This document shows positions 61,821-64,000 of a stretch of 64,000 bases of DNA, piece by piece. The notes under the pieces were generated by a model. The model was not told the origin of the DNA and ran no database searches. It saw nothing but the letters and a program-made list of their open reading frames with translations. The translations under genes and the position numbers were made by a program. Numbering within the stretch: the first letter of the stretch is position 1; every line of letters begins with the position of its first letter. Origin of the DNA: Siphonodentalium dalli (taxonomy: Eukaryota > Mollusca > Scaphopoda > Gadilida > Siphonodentaliidae); NCBI GenBank assembly GCA_032622095.1, contig CP136061.1, positions 89,086,983-89,150,982 on the forward strand, in the 5' to 3' direction.

Positions 61821-64000
61821 TGTTGATGAGATGAGTAGCATATAGTATGCACAGCGTGATCCGAGAGTCCGGACGAATCATTGAGATGGGTAGCATATAG
61901 AATGCACATACAGTGTGATCAGAGTGTCCGAACGAATCATTGAGATGTGTAGCATATAGAATGCACATACAGTGTGATGACTGTGATCAGAGAGTCCAAA
62001 CGAATCATTGAGATGAGTAGCATATAGAATGCACATACAGTGTGATCAGAGAGTCCGGACAAATCATTGAGATGTGTAGCATATAGAATGCACAGCATGA
62101 TCCGAGAGTCCGGACGAATCATTGAGATGGGTAGCATATAGAATGCACAGCGTGATCCGAGAGTCCGGACGAATCATTGAGATGGGTAGCATATAGAATG
62201 CACATACAGTGTGATCCGAGAGTCCAAACGAATCATTGAGATGGGTAGCATATAGAATCCACATACAGTGTGATCAGAGAGTCCGAACGAATCATTGAGA
62301 TGTGTAGCATATAGAATCCACATACAGTGTGATCCGAGAGTCCGGACGAATCATTGAGATGGGTAGCATATAGAATGCACATACAGTGTGATCCGAGAGT
62401 CCGGACGAATCATTGAGATGAGTAGCATATACATGTGTAGAATGTACATACAGTGTGATCCGAGAGTCCGGACGAATCATTGAGATGGGTAGCATATAGA
62501 ATCCACATACAGTGTGATCAGAGAGTCCGAACGAATCATTGAGATGTGTAGCATATAGAATCCACATACAGTGTGATGACTATGATCAGAGAGTCCGGAC
62601 GAATCATTGAGATGGGTAGCATATAGAATCCACATACAGTGTGATCAGAGAGTCCGGACGAATCATTGAGATGTGTAGCATATAGAATCCACATACAGTG
62701 TGATCAGAGAGTCCAAACGAATCATTGAGATGTGTAGCATATAGAATGCACATACAGTGTGATCAGAGAGTCCGGACGAATCATTGAGATGGGTAGCATA
62801 TAGAATCCACATACAGTGTGATCAGAGAGTCCGGACGAATCATTGAGATGGGTAGCATATAGAATGCACATACAGTGTGATCAGAGTGTCCGAACGAATC
62901 ATTGAGATGTGTAGCATATAGAATCCACATACAGTGTGATGACTATGATCAGAGAGTCCGGACGAATCATTGAGATGGGTAGCATATAGAATGCACATAC
63001 AGTGTGATCAGAGTGTCCGAACGAATCATTGAGATGTGTAGCATATAGAATCCACATACAGTGTGATGACTGTGATCAGAGAGTCCGGACAAATCATTGA
63101 GATGGGTAGCATATAGAATGCACATACAGTGTGATCCGAGAGTCCGGACGAATCATTGAGATGGGTAGCATATAGAATCCACATACAGTGTGATCAGAGA
63201 GTCCAAACGAATCATTGAGATGAGTAGCATATAGAATGCACATACAGTGTGATGACTGTGATCAGAGAGTCCGAACGAATCATTGAGATGGGTAGCATAT
63301 AGAATCCACATACAGTGTGATCAGAGAGTCCGAACGAATCATTGAGATGTGTAGCATATAGAATCCACATACAGTGTGATGACTGTGATCAGAGTGTCCG
63401 AACGAATCATTGAGATGGGTAGCATATAGAATGCACATACAGTGTGATGACTGTGATCAGAGAGTCCGGACGAATCATTGAGATGTGTAGCATATAGAAT
63501 GCACATACAGTGTGATCCGAGAGTCCGGACGAATCATTGAGATGTGTAGCATATAGAATGCACATACAGTGTGATCAGAGAGTCCGGACGAATCATTGAG
63601 ATGTGTAGCATATAGAATGCACATACAGTGTGATCAGAGAGTCCGGACGAATCATTGAGATGTGTAGCATATAGAATGCACATACAGTGTGATCAGAGAG
63701 TCCGGACGAATCATTGAGATGTGTAGCATATAGAATGCACATACAGTGTGATCAGAGAGTCCGGACGAATCATTGAGATGTGTAGCATATAGAATGCACA
63801 TACAGTGTGATCGAGTGTCCGAACGAATCATTGAGATGTGTAGCATATACATGTGTAGAATGTACATGCAGATGTGTCTGAACGAATCAATGGGATGTGT
63901 AGCGTATAGAATGCACAGGCAGTGTGATCAGTGTCCGAAAGAATGATTGAGATGTGTAGCATATAGAATGCACCATGATCCCATAGTCCGAACGAATCAT
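61821..64000. repeat. 59-bp minisatellite array, about 35 copies, running off the window
   Basis: Consensus GTGTGATCAGAGAGTCCGGA + CGAATCATTGAGATGTGTAG + CATATAGAATGCACATACA. Variant positions are CCGAGAG/CAGAGAG/CAGAGTG, GGACG/GAACG/AAACG, TGT/GGG/GAG before TAGC, and GCAC/CCAC. Some units have a GACTGTGATC insertion next to GTGTGAT; two have a TACATGTGTAGA insertion. The last units (after 63830) are more diverged. The minus-strand open frames here are repeat artefacts. Confidence 0.95.

Noticed and set aside
61937-63867. Minus-strand frames with repeated ICYTSQ / MLPISMIRPDSR-type peptides
   Set aside because: Pure read-through of the 59-bp minisatellite. 59 is not a multiple of three, and the frame persists only by chance over a few units.
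61821-64000. A CRISPR-like array
   Set aside because: The units are contiguous with no unique spacers, and the surrounding DNA is eukaryotic with spliced genes. It is a minisatellite.

Overview
This is intron-rich, AT-rich animal nuclear DNA. It is not prokaryotic: there are no operons or ribosome binding sites, and the one clear host gene is split into short exons with GT/AG boundaries. Dispersed palindromic DNA-transposon remnants, a tRNA-derived SINE ending in (ATCA)n, CR1/L2-like LINE tails and a 59-bp minisatellite suggest a marine invertebrate, most likely a mollusc or another lophotrochozoan. That placement is inference; the species cannot be read from the window.

The only confidently recognised host gene is the minus-strand gene for conserved oligomeric Golgi complex subunit 5 (COG5). 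Nineteen exons were found between 38760 and 5301. Every splice phase fits the next, giving about 733 codons of continuous reading frame in family order. The start-codon exon (upstream, above 38760) and the last coding exon (expected below 5301, probably below base 1) were not found. The introns, up to about 5.3 kb, are packed with mobile-element remnants, but all 19 exons are intact. One exon (12832-12960) has its 3' splice site and exon head triplicated in tandem.

The repeats fall into families. (1) TTAA-flanked, piggyBac-like MITEs starting CCCTTT: one ending in CCCTTTACCCAACA, one in CCCTTTCATGAC, one in CCCTTTCAGTGCC, and a 1.55-kb pair in CCCTTTGAACCC. (2) A TA-flanked, Tc1/mariner-like palindromic MITE starting CAGTAATGC. 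(3) hAT-like elements with 8-bp target duplications: a palindromic family starting CAAGCCTTGAAATAGGG, a 976-bp element at 41850-42825, and a 960-bp element at 26924-27883. (4) Larger foldback elements at 34387-37706 and 39201-44491, and a composite at 45672-49338 that holds LINE reverse-transcriptase remnants. (5) A broken hAT transposase (57013-58356) interrupted by a 782-bp element with a 9-bp target duplication. A palindromic cassette built on AATGCATTCTCTTATATATG is shared by several MITE families with different ends.

Region by region: 1-5300 is intergenic or 3' flank with repeats; 5301-38760 is COG5; 39.2-49.3 kb holds nested transposable elements; about 50.2-50.3 kb is a possible promoter and first exon; 51-58.8 kb holds further MITEs and the hAT remnant; 59-61.8 kb is mostly featureless; 61.8 kb to the end is a minisatellite that runs off the window.
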